From positions 53,494,933-53,558,932 of the forward strand of contig NC_052619.1 in NCBI RefSeq assembly GCF_016545825.1: a DNA stretch of 64,000 bases, written 5' to 3'. Positions 10,166-20,273 of the stretch are shown piece by piece. Source of the stretch: Eucalyptus grandis (taxonomy: Eukaryota; Streptophyta; Magnoliopsida; Myrtales; Myrtaceae). Made by a program: the position numbers and the translations under genes. Under the pieces are notes generated by a model. The model was given only the letters and a program-made list of their open reading frames with translations. It made no database searches and was not told where the DNA came from. The first letter of the stretch is position 1. Each line of letters begins with the position of its first letter.

Positions 10166-11941
10166 CTATATGTTTAGCTCTTGAATGAAGAATCGGATTC
10201 TTGATGAGATTGATTGCGCTGGTGTTGTCACATTTGATCTTAGTGCATGAATCTTCAATTCAAGAGCTACATACTCTGCTTCTGTCGTAGAAAAAGCTAT
10301 TGTACTTTGCTTCATTGAAAACCAAGATACTGTCCTGCTTCCAAGTAGTTGACAGGTGCCCGAGGTGCTCTTTCTATCAACTCTGCATCCGGCTAGGTCT
10401 GCATCTGAGTATCCAAGAAGAGTAAAGTTTCCTTCTTTAGGATACCAAAGACCCAAATTTGAAGTTGAGGCAATGTATTTGATAACACGCTTTGCAGCAC
10501 TTAAATGAGATTCTTTAGGGTATGATTGAAATATGGCACAAATACAAACACTAAACAAAATGTCAGGTCTAGAAGCAGTTAGATAAAGAAGTGAACCAAT
10601 GATACTCTTGTATAGCTTCTAGTCAACTTTCTTTCCTTCTTCATCTTTGTCCAGCTTCAAAGAACTTGACATTGGTATATCAGTTTTTTTGCAATTTTCT
10701 AGTCCAAACTTTTTGACAAGTTCTCTAGCATATTTTTCTTGATGAATAAAGATTCCCTCCTTCAGTTGTTTCACTTGAAGCCCGAGAAAGGAGGTTAGTT
10801 CACCCATCATGCTCATTTCAAACTCATCCTACATAGACTTAGAGAATTTTTTGCACAGACTTTCATTAGAAGATCCAAAAATAATATCATCAACATAAAT
10901 TTGAACAAGTAGAAAACTTTTGCTTTTTCTTTTGATAAACAATGTAGTATCTACTTTACCTTTGACAAAACCGTTTTGAATTAAAAACTTACTTAGTCTA
11001 TCGTACCAAGCTCGAGGTGTTTGCTTTAAACCATATAAAGCATTTTTCAGTCTGAATACAGAGTCTGGTTTCCTTGAGTCTTCAAAACCGGGTGGTTGTT
11101 CCACATAAACTTCCTCTTGGATAAATCCATTTAGGAAAGCACTTTTGACGTCCATCTGGAATAACCTGAAATTCTTATGACAAGCAAAAGCAAGTAATAA
11201 TATAATTGCTTCTAACTTTGCTACTGGTGCGTAAGTCTCATCATAGTCTATCCATTCTTCTTGCGTATATCCCTTGGCCACGAGTCTTGCTTTGTTTCTT
11301 ACGACTTTTCCTTTCTTGTTCATCTTGTTCTTGAAAACCCATTTAGCTCCAATGATGAATTTACCTTTCAGTTTAGGAGTCAATTCCCAGACATCATTGA
11401 TGCTGAATTGCTCGAGTTCTTCTTGCATAGCTTCAATCCAGCTTTCATCGGTTAAAGCTTTTTCTATGCCCTTGGGTTCTATTTCAGAAATAAGAGCCAC
11501 ATCACTAGAGTCTTCGCGCCTTTTGGATCTTGTGCGAATTCCTTCATTAATATCACCAATAATGAGATCTTTGGGATGACTGGACTTATGCTTCAAGTTG
11601 CTGGTTGATTTGTCAGACTGTTGATCTTTTTCTTCATTTGAATCTTCGTTGATCATTTGTTGCTCGTCTTTTGACGGTTGAGCTGCTTCTGGAGATTTAG
11701 ATTTTGTAGAGTTTGGAGCAAGTTCAGATTCTTCAAGATGAGTGTGAATCGATTGGTTTTGCATAAAGTCTTGAAATTTGACATTCATTGATTCCTCTAC
11801 AGATTGAGTCTTCTTGTTGTAAACTCTGTAAGCTTTGTTTGTGATAGAATATCCAAGGAAAATACCTTCATCTGATTTTTCTTCAAACTTACCAACTTGA
11901 TCATTTGCATTTTTCAATATAAAACATTTACATCCAAACAC
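10166..11941 (-). pseudogene. SIRE-type RT and RNase H
   Basis: Frame 11941-10829 covers the link region and RT: GAKWVFKNKMNKKGKVVRNKAR, FQMDVKSAFLNGFIQEEVYV, YGLKQTPRAWYDRL and an intact YVDD (IYVDDIIFGSSN). A break follows, then 10816-10619 (SFLGLQVKQ, KYARELVKKFGLENCK), another break, then RNase H 10558-10166 with YSDADLAGCRVDRKSTSG and AFSTTEAEYVAL. Core catalytic residues are mostly kept; the stops at junctions are what disable it. Role: copying element RNA to DNA. Confidence 0.9.
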
Positions 11942-12058
11942 ATGAAAATATGAAACAATAGACTTCTTTCCTTTGAATAACTCATAGGGATTTTTCTCTA
12001 GAATAGGCCTTAGAAAGACTCTATTAATAATATAACATGCTGTAGAAACTGCTTCAGC

Positions 12059-12988
12059 CTAAAAACGAGAACAGATATTACTTTCAATTAAAAGAGTTCT
12101 AGCCATTTCTTGAAGCGACCTATTCTTTCTTTCCACGACTCCATTTTGCTCTGGAGTATATGGTGAAGAGAACACATGCTGAAAACCAAATTCATCACAG
12201 AATTTTGTAGAGTCTTGATTTTCAAATTCACCTCCATGGTCTGTTTGTATACTTGAAATAACATACCCTTTCTCATTTTGGACCTTTATAGCAAACTTTG
12301 TAAAATAAGAAAATGTTTCAGACTTACTTGCCAAGAAGTATACCCAAGTGAATCGTGAATAATCATCCACAATCACTAAACAGTATTTCTTACCTCCAAT
12401 GCTTTGAGTTCTGGTTGGTCCAAAGAGATCCATATGCAAGAGCTGCAGTACACGATTAGTGGAAACTTGATTTATTGGTTTGAATGAGTTTCTTACCTGT
12501 TTTCCCAACACGCATGGTGTGCATAGATCAGACTTTTGGTATGACAGATTGGGTAGTCCATGAACAAGCTTCTTTGTTGAGATTTTGGCTATTTGCTTCA
12601 TGTTGATGTGCCCAAGTTTTCTGTGCCATAAGTTTGCTTCTTCTTGAATTGAGATTAGACATTGGGTTTTATCTGGTTTGATATCCAAGAGGTAGATATT
12701 CCCATGTCTTCGACCCGTGAAAAACCGTGTGGAGTCTTTACTGATTCCTGAACATATTTCTTCTTGAAAGTTGATTTTGAAATCGATGTCGCACAGCTGA
12801 CTAATACTTAGCAAATTGTAGTTGAGTCCTTCCACTAAGGAAACATTACTGATCGTGAGGCTTCCAATCTTTACAGTTCCGTATCCCACAATTCTTCCTT
12901 TGTTGTTTCCTCCAAAAGAAACTTTTCCACCGTTAACTTGAACAAGTGTTAAGAAGCAATTCGAATCTCTGTCATATGCCTTGAGCAT
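12059..12988 (-). pseudogene. SIRE-type protease C-terminus and integrase
   Basis: The frame runs through the protease end (NYNLLSISQLCD), the HHCC finger (LWHRKLGHINM with CTPC) and a catalytic core with all three acidic residues: HMDLFGPTRT, QTDHGGEF and NGVVERKNRSLQEMA. The protease active site itself, WYMDSGCSRHM, is just upstream (about 12980-13015) in a frame shifted by one base after it. The integrase is intact in sequence but ends at a stop near 12060. Confidence 0.9.
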
Positions 12989-13048
12989 CCACTATCCATG
13001 TACCATTTAACCTTTTTCTTGATAGTGACCTACATTTAGAAAAGAGAC

Positions 13049-14757
13049 TCAAGCTTTCTTTAGTACCCATATTTTCTTGAGTCCATTGGTGTTAGTGCAA
13101 TATACGGTCTTTGCCCATACCTTCTTAACAGGTTTCCAAACCATAGGACATTTTTTCTCAAAATGATCTGAGCTATTGCACTTAGAAAATTTAAGAGCAT
13201 TGCGACCTACTGGTTTTACAAAAACTTTTTGGAAATGATTTTTGTAGGCATCTCTTGTAGGTCTTTGCTTAATTCTTTCCTTTACTTTAGGAAAATCAAT
13301 TAGATGAATGGTTTCAACAGTCATTCCTAAACCTGATTTGTTGAAATAAGGTCTTTATGCTGAAAGAATTTTTTCAAGTTTCTCAGATCCTATAGAAAAT
13401 CTTTTAGAAATACTTGAGATATCATTTTTCAAGAATGCATTTTCTTTTGAAAGATTGTCTGCATTTTCTTTCAAAGTAGTAACACTTTTGTCTAAAATTT
13501 TGACATTTTCTTTCCAAACATTTTCCTGTTGTTTTAGTACATAATTTTCTCTTTTAAGTTCAGAAATCCTTTTGAGAGAAGTTTTGAGACTAAGACACAA
13601 CTCATCAATGTATCTAGAGACTCTAGTATGGATATTCAAATTACTTACCTCGAATTCACTATCTGAATCTGAGTCTATCTCGGAGTTTGAATCTAAGTTT
13701 GATTGTGCCATGAGACAAATATTAGCATAATCATCATCACTTTCCTCATATTCTGTATCACTTCAAGTTTCTGCTTTAAGTGTCTTTCGATATTTCTCAG
13801 TTTTTCCTTTCTTTTTCCTCAGAAGGGGACAGTTGGGTCTGATATGTCCCTTTTTCTTACATTCAAAGTAGACTACATCTTTATTGGATTCATCATCCTC
13901 AACTGACTTAGACTATTGCTTTTGAAAACTTTGTTTCTTTGGATTGAATCTTCTTCCCTTTCTGTTTAGTTTTCTGAATCTTCTTATCATGAGAGCAAGC
14001 TCTTCATCATCCATATCGTCTTCGAGAATCGTGACATCGAATCATCATTAGATTTTAATGCAATGGATTTCTTACCTTTAGGATCTTCATCTTCGTTGAT
14101 TCGCTCCACTTCATAAGACTGAAGAGTCCCAACCAATTCATCAACAGAGAGTGGCATAATTCTTTGTGTCTCCCTTATTGAGGTCTTTATGTGATTCCAA
14201 TCCTTTGAGAGTCCATGCAGTAGCTTGTTTACTTTCATGGGATCAGAAATTGGTTGACCTTGATTTTCAAGACCATTCACAATTTCTGTAAAACGACTAA
14301 ACATGTCAGTGATAGATTCTTCTGATTTCATTTTGAATGATTCGTATTGATCGAGTAGAATGTTGATTCTGGTTTCTTTCACTCGATCAGTTTCTTCATA
14401 GGTGATGTGTAATCTATCCCAGACTTCTTTAGCTATATCACAAGAAGATATTCTGTTATATTCAGTAGGTGATAATGCACAATATAAAGAATAAATTGCT
14501 TTTGCATCAAGAGCTTGTCTCTTGGTTATCTCTTCTTGAGTCATTTCACTAGACTCAACGGCTTCTTTTCCTCTTTCTGAGACAAGTGCAGCTTTATGAA
14601 TGATTCCTTTGTCTACCACATCCCATTCCAGAGGATCATTTGATCTTAGGAATGCCTTCATCTTGTTTTTCCATATGTTGTATTCATTTCCATCAAAATA
14701 AGGCGGTCTGGTATTGCTTTACCCTTCAACTAGTCTTGGAGCCAACATACTAGCCAT
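13049..14757 (-). pseudogene. SIRE-type gag with coiled coil and zinc knuckles
   Basis: An ATG at 14757 opens MASMLAPRLVEG and then hits a TAA at once; the frame continues PPYFDGNEYNIWKNKM and the open part 14661-13987 (UBN2-type capsid, SCDIAKEVWDRL, INILLDQYESF). A CCHC-like knuckle near 13830-13870 reads YFECKKKGHIRPNC with the first Cys lost. 13711-13355 is a leucine/lysine-rich coiled coil (LKRENYVLKQQENVW). 13324-13049 holds a second degenerate knuckle (KCNSSDHFEKKC). At least four breaks separate these parts. Confidence 0.85.
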
Positions 14758-14805
14758 GGATCTTTAACTCTGAAGTAAAACACTTCAACTTAAGTGAGTA
14801 CACGA

Positions 14806-14819
14806 GCTCTGATATCAAT
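14806..14819 (-). other. Primer-binding site of SIRE-type element
   Basis: The minus strand reads ATTGATATCAGAGC next to the 5' LTR, one base off the initiator-Met tRNA complement (TGGTATCAGAGC). Confidence 0.8.
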
Positions 14820-15756
14820 TGTGAAAGCTAGTAAGAGCACCTAGAGGGGGGTGAATAGGTGTAAAAATAATTTTATGAGATAAGTGTGCAACACTAATCA
14901 ACAATAGATTATGAAAAGGAAATTCGTCTCTTGTAAACAAAACAAGTTACGATCAAAGTAAAAGAGCGTAGGGAAGAGAATATGAACACAGAGTTTATAG
15001 TGATTTGGCTTAATCCAAGCTTACGTCCACTCTTCCGCACTGACAGCCCACCGGCTGGATTTCACTATGAAACAAAAGAGTTGTTATAGTAAAGCTCTTC
15101 CTTGATTCCACAGTGTAGAGACTCTGCTACACTTCCTCAAGGTCTCTCAAAGATATAGACTTTCTTTTGCGTACAAGATTTCGTTCAACAGTTTAATTGA
15201 CTAAGAACAAGGAGTTTCAGACTTTGGAATTCTTCTATCGCGCACACACTCGAACAACTGAAACGTCTTCCTTATATACTTCTTCATGTCATCACACCCG
15301 TTGGCACTTACCAAAGGAATTCTTCTAATCTACCCGTTGGACAGAACAATTATGAAGATTTTCGAGCTATTTAAAGAACATGACGATAGCCCACCAATCA
15401 TGCTCGCCCATACAATCAGGATCTAGGTTTCCATAAGTAGAACCTTCCAAGTATACTTCGCCAATCAACGGATCCAAAATCCCTGAATCAATCTTGATTT
15501 GAATAATGGATTCCGACATGCTATATCCAGCCAAGAGATCTTCTTTAGTCGACAGAATCAAATCCTTAACGAAATACTTCATTTCGGATAAACCTTCTTC
15601 GACGGACTAGAAACTGTCAATGAGGATATACTTTGAGTCTTGAGTTTGGCAGTCCGGAGGTCTTTAGACTTTGATAGTAGAGTCTGCAAGTCTTCAGACT
15701 AGACTGATGGAAACGTTTTGTCAACTTCAAAACACTCAAGGAAGTTTTCTCCAACA
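14820..15756 (-). repeat. 5' LTR of SIRE-type element (937 bp)
   Basis: It is bounded by TGTGAAAG at the inner side and CTCCAACA at the outer side on the plus strand, and closely matches the 3' LTR. Differences are mostly substitutions plus the one missing tandem unit, which points to a moderately recent insertion. Confidence 0.9.
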
Positions 15757-15761
15757 CCTCC

Positions 15762-15807
15762 CCCTTCCAAGTTAGAAGGGTGGCCACTGGGGCGAACCCC
15801 CAGTGGT
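15762..15807 (-). mobile_element. tRNA-derived SINE, 5' head (split)
   Basis: On the minus strand this begins ACCACTGGGGGTTCGCCC and includes an A-box-like GCCCCAGTGG. Joined across the Copia element it gives the usual head order A box then B box. Pol III promoters of this kind drive SINE transcription. Confidence 0.65.
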
Positions 15808-15821
15808 TTGTTTTCCAGTTT

Positions 15822-18384
15822 CGAAGAGCACGAAAAAACAAGTGGGAGCGTTCCCTGATGTCATCAGCCTATAATATGGTACTTTGCAACCACACTGAAC
15901 TTTTCCCCCAGGTGGGACACCCCCTTGTCCCAGAAGTGACGCTACAACTATGTACGAACAAAGCCACGAGTGCGTCCTGTGCCCTATCATTCCAGTAAAT
16001 TTGTGCGCAAGGGTAAGGGCAAGGGCAAGGGCAAGGGCATGGGGATTTACCACGACATAGTATTGTCAGATAATTCAATTGAAGAAGGAAGACACACTTG
16101 ACACTGAGCGATCCATTTCAAGGTGAAAGCAAACTCTACAAAGACAATATAATTAAAATACAAATGACCCACAGAGATCTCCCAGTGATTTAAATTTCAT
16201 AATGCGCTGTATTGATTTTGCTGCTATACAGTTCAATCAAGAGAGATCAATGAATAAGAAGCGATGCTTGGTTTATTCATCATTTGATTGATTGTTATTC
16301 GGACCGTGAAAAGCTTATGATATTATACATTCTTAACTCTTTACGAGTTATTGTGGTCGATCAAAAAGTGGTTGACATAAGTTGATTATGGCAAATGTCG
16401 CTTATTTTGGTTTCTGTCGAGTTGGTGTCGCGAAACTTTAGTTGTGAGATGACTATTTTCTATGATGAAAAATGGAATGTTTAGTAGCCACGAAATTGAT
16501 TTAGAAACTTGAAAAATATTTGCAAAACAAACACCATTTGTTAAAAAAAAGGAAAACTTAGCATTTCATCAATCAATAAAAAGGTTGATACTGTCTTATT
16601 TAACTAAATGAAAAGTACAAAAGTGCTGTATGTATATAATTTTGCCTTATATCGAACTCCAAAGAAATAGATGAATTAAAGAACAGCCTACCCCCGCTCC
16701 CGGGGGGGTATGTTCGGGTCGGCACGTTGCAAGAAGACCAACGACTCGGACTACGAACAGTCCATAAACTGGCTTTGCTCCAAGAAAAAATCAAACCGAC
16801 AATTCGGTTATTTGATAGTTTGTGCCTCACAGTCAAACTTCCACAAACGTAGAGATTTTATCAAAAAAATTTTAAAAAATGTCACTAAGATCGCTTTGTA
16901 AAATCCGACACTGATTCATTTGCCCTCTCATTCACCCCGCATAAATCACACGACCATAAATCAATCTTTAACTCTCATATTCATTGATAATTTCATTTTA
17001 TGATTTCCCCCAATCAAATACCATCATATGAAAATCAAAAATTATATAAAAACAAACTCTTAAGGTGTGTTTTACCTCACTGAGAATTTTTTTGGTCTCG
17101 GAAAAAAGTTATAAGGAAATTTAATTTCAGAGAAAATAAACCAGAAAAATTTGACTATGGGAAAATGGGTCGAAAAAATTGATTTTATCTTAATTGGTAA
17201 TAAGTGAATCCTCAAAGGTGGCTTGTATAAGTAAAAGTAGCATTTAATGACTAATAGACCGGAAACAAGTCGTCTTCATTTATTCAGTGATCCGTCAAAA
17301 TAATAACCATAATAAAGAACTTAGGATGGAAATTAGGGAAAAAGATTCCTTCTTGCTAAGTCGTGTCCTACAAGCTTATTATTTTTAGCCCATGGCAGCA
17401 AATATTTCCGGTCAATCGGATGGTTTTACATAATTCATCCATTGGAAATTATGGAAATTTTTTTTCCAATTTTTTTTTCATCAAACAAACTGATCCTATG
17501 TTAAATGAAGAAGGAAGAACGTGAGGGACAATTCCATCCTTTTTTTTTTTGGCTTTTTCGGGGAAAGTATGGACCTTCGGAATAAAATTGTACAAGTGTT
17601 TGCAAGCTAAGGTCGTTGATAAATGTCATATTTACGTGACAATAGACCATATAATTCATGCCAATAAAAGAGATCCAAAGTGAACAATCATATCCTTTGT
17701 ATTTTTTCTTATCCCAAAAAGGAGCAAAACAAAGCGAAATGCTAAAAAAAAGGTGGACTAATGTAAGGTATCAAACGCGTAGCGAAAAAGGACAAAGCAA
17801 AGCAAGAATATATATTCCATTCCACTTTTCTTAAAGTCAAGTCAAAGCTCGTTTATTTTGTATATTTAGTTTCAAATTAAGCTTGGAGCTCTTCCGAAAA
17901 AATGGATAGGGATTCGTTCCATCGATTATTCGGAGAACCGCGCATCCCTAGTTTATATCACTTCCGGGACCTTAAAAATTGTTAGAGACTTATTGTCATC
18001 ATTGAGGTTTTGTTTTTTCAACAATCCTAATAAGTTGTCTGAAGTCACTTTGGATCAAATTAAAGTCGGTTCCATTTATCTATTGTTGTCCAAGCAATCC
18101 ACCACTTTGGAATTTTAATAGTCATGCCGTACCAAACTATAATGGAAAACATTTTTGAATCATTGGTACAAATTTACAAAAAAAAAAAAAAGTTAGGTTT
18201 TGATATCACACCAAACAAAATTAAGGCTTTTTGGAGAAATTCCTGACTCCCACGTTAGTTTTGTTTGTCTACCATTGTCTACTCAAACAAGTGTAAATTT
18301 TTAATAACCATCTTGGACGGAACTTTGATAGAATGTCCTTTTGGGTCGCTGATATAAATTTGGATTTTTGATGAAATAATTTTT
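15822..18384. repeat. TNL-upstream 'A-core' and flank, copy 1
   Basis: This follows the SINE and continues the block begun at 5830. It aligns with 41040-41888 plus 45574-47000 (copy 2) and in part with 51290-51720 (copy 3). Landmarks are GACCGTGAAAAGCTTATGAT (16303), AAGTACAAAAGTGCTGT (16613) and CATATGAAAATC near 17026. A short GGTAAGGGCAAGGGCAAGG hexamer run sits at 16013-16040. No gene is visible; 16600-18384 holds only AT-rich sequence and the repeat R1 (17005-17480). Confidence 0.75.
17005..17480. repeat. Repeat R1, copy 1 of 3
   Basis: About 0.5 kb starting near TTTCCCCCAATCAAATACCA matches 39558-40080 and 46090-46560 (shared GGTAATAAGTGAATCC, GACTAATAGAC, AAGCTTATT-TTTTTAG). Copies 1 and 3 share longer flanks; copy 2 has different flanks on both sides, so R1 may be mobile in its own right. 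Confidence 0.65.
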
Positions 18385-18960
18385 TTTTGAATAATTAGTG
18401 TCATAGTGAATATAGGTTTGGATTTTTGGGAGAATCGCCACTTGTTGTCGTTCATCCATTGTCGTCACAAGCCCTCACTTTCGTGCATGTGGATCCACCG
18501 GCGACTCGTATAAGTCCTCACCCGTTCAGCTTGTCTACTATCCCTTGGTCTCTTTTTTTTCTCCGTGCAGAGCTTGCGATCCATGTCTAGTGGAAGTCGC
18601 GACGGGCGGAAGTTGCCAGCCCCGCACGGCCATGGATCCGGGGTTGCATATGGCTGCGGTGTCTGAGCTCGACTAGTCAATTCGCCCAATTTTTTGAGCA
18701 ATGGAGAAAGGTCTTCAGCCTATTTATCGTTAAAAGCAATACCAAAAAGAGCAAAAAAAAAAAAGAAATTCCTGGCCAGGAGGGCATTTGGGTATTTGGG
18801 CAGCAGCAAAAGGCAAATGCAATTGATGATCTACAGATTCCAGAAAATGAAAGGGAGAGGGAGGAGCAGAGCAAAAGGACAGGGGGCATGATTACGGATG
18901 AAGAGCGAGCGGTCAGCTGTCAGTGGCGGCACGGGACGGTGATGATATTGTGTGTAATAA
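18385..18960. repeat. TNL-upstream segment 'S', copy 2
   Basis: It aligns with 5154-5720 and 49985-50545 (GTTCATCCATTGTCGTCAC, GGGCAGCAGCAAAAGGCAAA). It lies about 1.2 kb before the TNL leader, separated by a GC-rich TIR element, consistent with ancestral TNL upstream DNA. Confidence 0.75.
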
Positions 18961-19322
18961 TGATAAAATTAATGATAAATTTGTCCTAAATTTTTATTAA
19001 AAATTTAAAATCAATATATTTTTAATAAATTTATAATATATTAATTTTTTATTAAATTTTACCATTAAATTATTTCTGATTTTTTTGCGGTATAATTAGA
19101 AAATACAAAAAGAATGGGAAGATTTTCTTTTAATATTTATTTTAGTCACCGAAAGCAATTCGATTGCTTCCATCCCCTTAAAATTCCACTAATTTATTTA
19201 CCCCGCAATTGTACTGTTCTTTTTTCAGTTGCCTTACGGTGGTTGAGAAAAAGAGAGAAGAATTTAATTGGGCTGGGAAGGGCCCACTTTTGGTGTTCGA
19301 AGACGTGCATGGCTGCAATGAA

Positions 19323-20047
19323 AGCGTGCGAATGGTAACACTTTTGTTGAAAATTGTTAGAGGAATGAAATAAAAAAAAAAAAATTGTTTATGTTCCTAG
19401 GAGAAACATTTTTAACCAGAAAGATGCGTTTGGTAAACTTGTTCCAGGGAATAAAAAATGAATAGAAACACATTTGGTAAATTTATATTTTTTTGTTTCT
19501 TTTAATTTTTTAATATTTTTATTTTATTTTCATTTTTCCTTTCTTTTTTATTTTTCTTCTTTTGGCTGGTCGCCGAACCTCGCCGGTGGGCAGGCGAGCT
19601 CGGCCTCGCCCGGATCCGGCGAGGCCGAGCGTCGTGACCCCCGCGAGGCTCGGCCTCGCCGGATCTGGGCCGGCTCGAGCTCACCCGGCCATGGCGAGCT
19701 CGGCCTCGCCGGGGGCCGGCGATGCTCCGGCGAGGTCGCCAACCCTCGATGGCGTCGCCGGCCCTCGACGGCCGGTCGCCGGCCATGGCCGAGGCCGGCG
19801 ACCGGCCAAAGAAGAAAAGAAGAAAAAAAGAGGAGAGAGAAGAAAAGAAGAAAAAGTGTTTTACGGAGCAAGAAACAATTTTTTTTTTTTGTTTCTCAAT
19901 TCCGTTCTTTTTGTGTTCCGGGAACAAAAAATCTGATTTTGAACAAAAACGCAAATAAACGCGTTTCTATTCTTTTTTTTGTTCCCGGGAAAAAAAAAAC
20001 AAAATTTCTGTTCTTGAACAGAAAAAGAAATAAAAACATGCAGCCCC
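19323..20047. mobile_element. GC-rich TIR element, copy 1 (about 0.7 kb)
   Basis: The left end GCGTGCGAATGGTAACACTTTTG and the right end, whose reverse complement begins GGGGCTGCATG, are like the ends of 48276-49405. Inside each end are GTTTGGTAAACTTGTTCC and GTTCCCGGGAAC-type motifs. The centre (19562-19810) is a palindrome-rich, roughly 75% or more GC run of CGAGGCCGAG/CTCGGCCTCG units, open in many frames on both strands. Such 'GTTTGGTAAC' ends remind me of plant hAT-like non-autonomous elements; the target duplication is not resolved. I do not treat its open frames as genes. Confidence 0.6.
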
Positions 20048-20130
20048 AAAGGTTCTTATTTGACCAATTCTACCAGACTAAGAATATTGAGCCAATCCTC
20101 GTTTCGAAGTTTGATGACCACAACACTTGC

Positions 20131-20273
20131 CCATTCGTTCCTTGAGAATTTGAAACTGCCTCGGCTTCTTGTCATTACTCCATCCCGATCGTTTAAGTGC
20201 TACCTCTCATCTCTGCTATTCCGCCATTCCCCTGTATTTCAAACTAAAAACCTCCTCTTTGCTAACTCACAAA
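20131..20273 (+). promoter_or_regulatory. TNL leader / 5' UTR segment
   Basis: The last 140 bp before the TNL start codon closely match an orphan copy at 61020-61148 (GGCTTCTTGT, CTACCTCTCATCTCTGCTATTCC, TTGCTAACTCACAAAAT). Similarity stops just at the ATG. No clear TATA box is seen nearby because the GC-rich TIR element sits directly upstream. Confidence 0.6.

Larger units (their letters stand above)
6114..15756 (-). mobile_element. SIRE-type Ty1/Copia retrotransposon, full length (9.64 kb)
   Basis: Two LTRs (6114-7081 and 14820-15756) enclose gag, protease, integrase, RT and RNase H plus an extra ORF before the 3' LTR, all on the minus strand. A 5-bp target duplication CCTCC flanks it (6109-6113 and 15757-15761). 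LTR start TGTTGG, a polypurine tract, length near 9.6 kb and the extra 3' ORF all fit the SIRE/Maximus lineage, known for env-like or extra ORFs. Frames carry several stops and frameshifts, so it is non-autonomous now. It is inserted inside a SINE. Confidence 0.9.

Noticed and set aside
16013..16045. Telomere-like repeat
   Set aside because: The GGTAAGGGCAAGGGCAAGGGC run is a four- to five-unit hexamer, not the plant telomere unit TTTAGGG; it matches a shorter run in the paralogue near 41200.
19474..20145. 223-codon frame on the plus strand
   Set aside because: Same cause: a GC-rich core plus poly-T/A runs giving Phe and Lys tracts. It is not shared with a gene.
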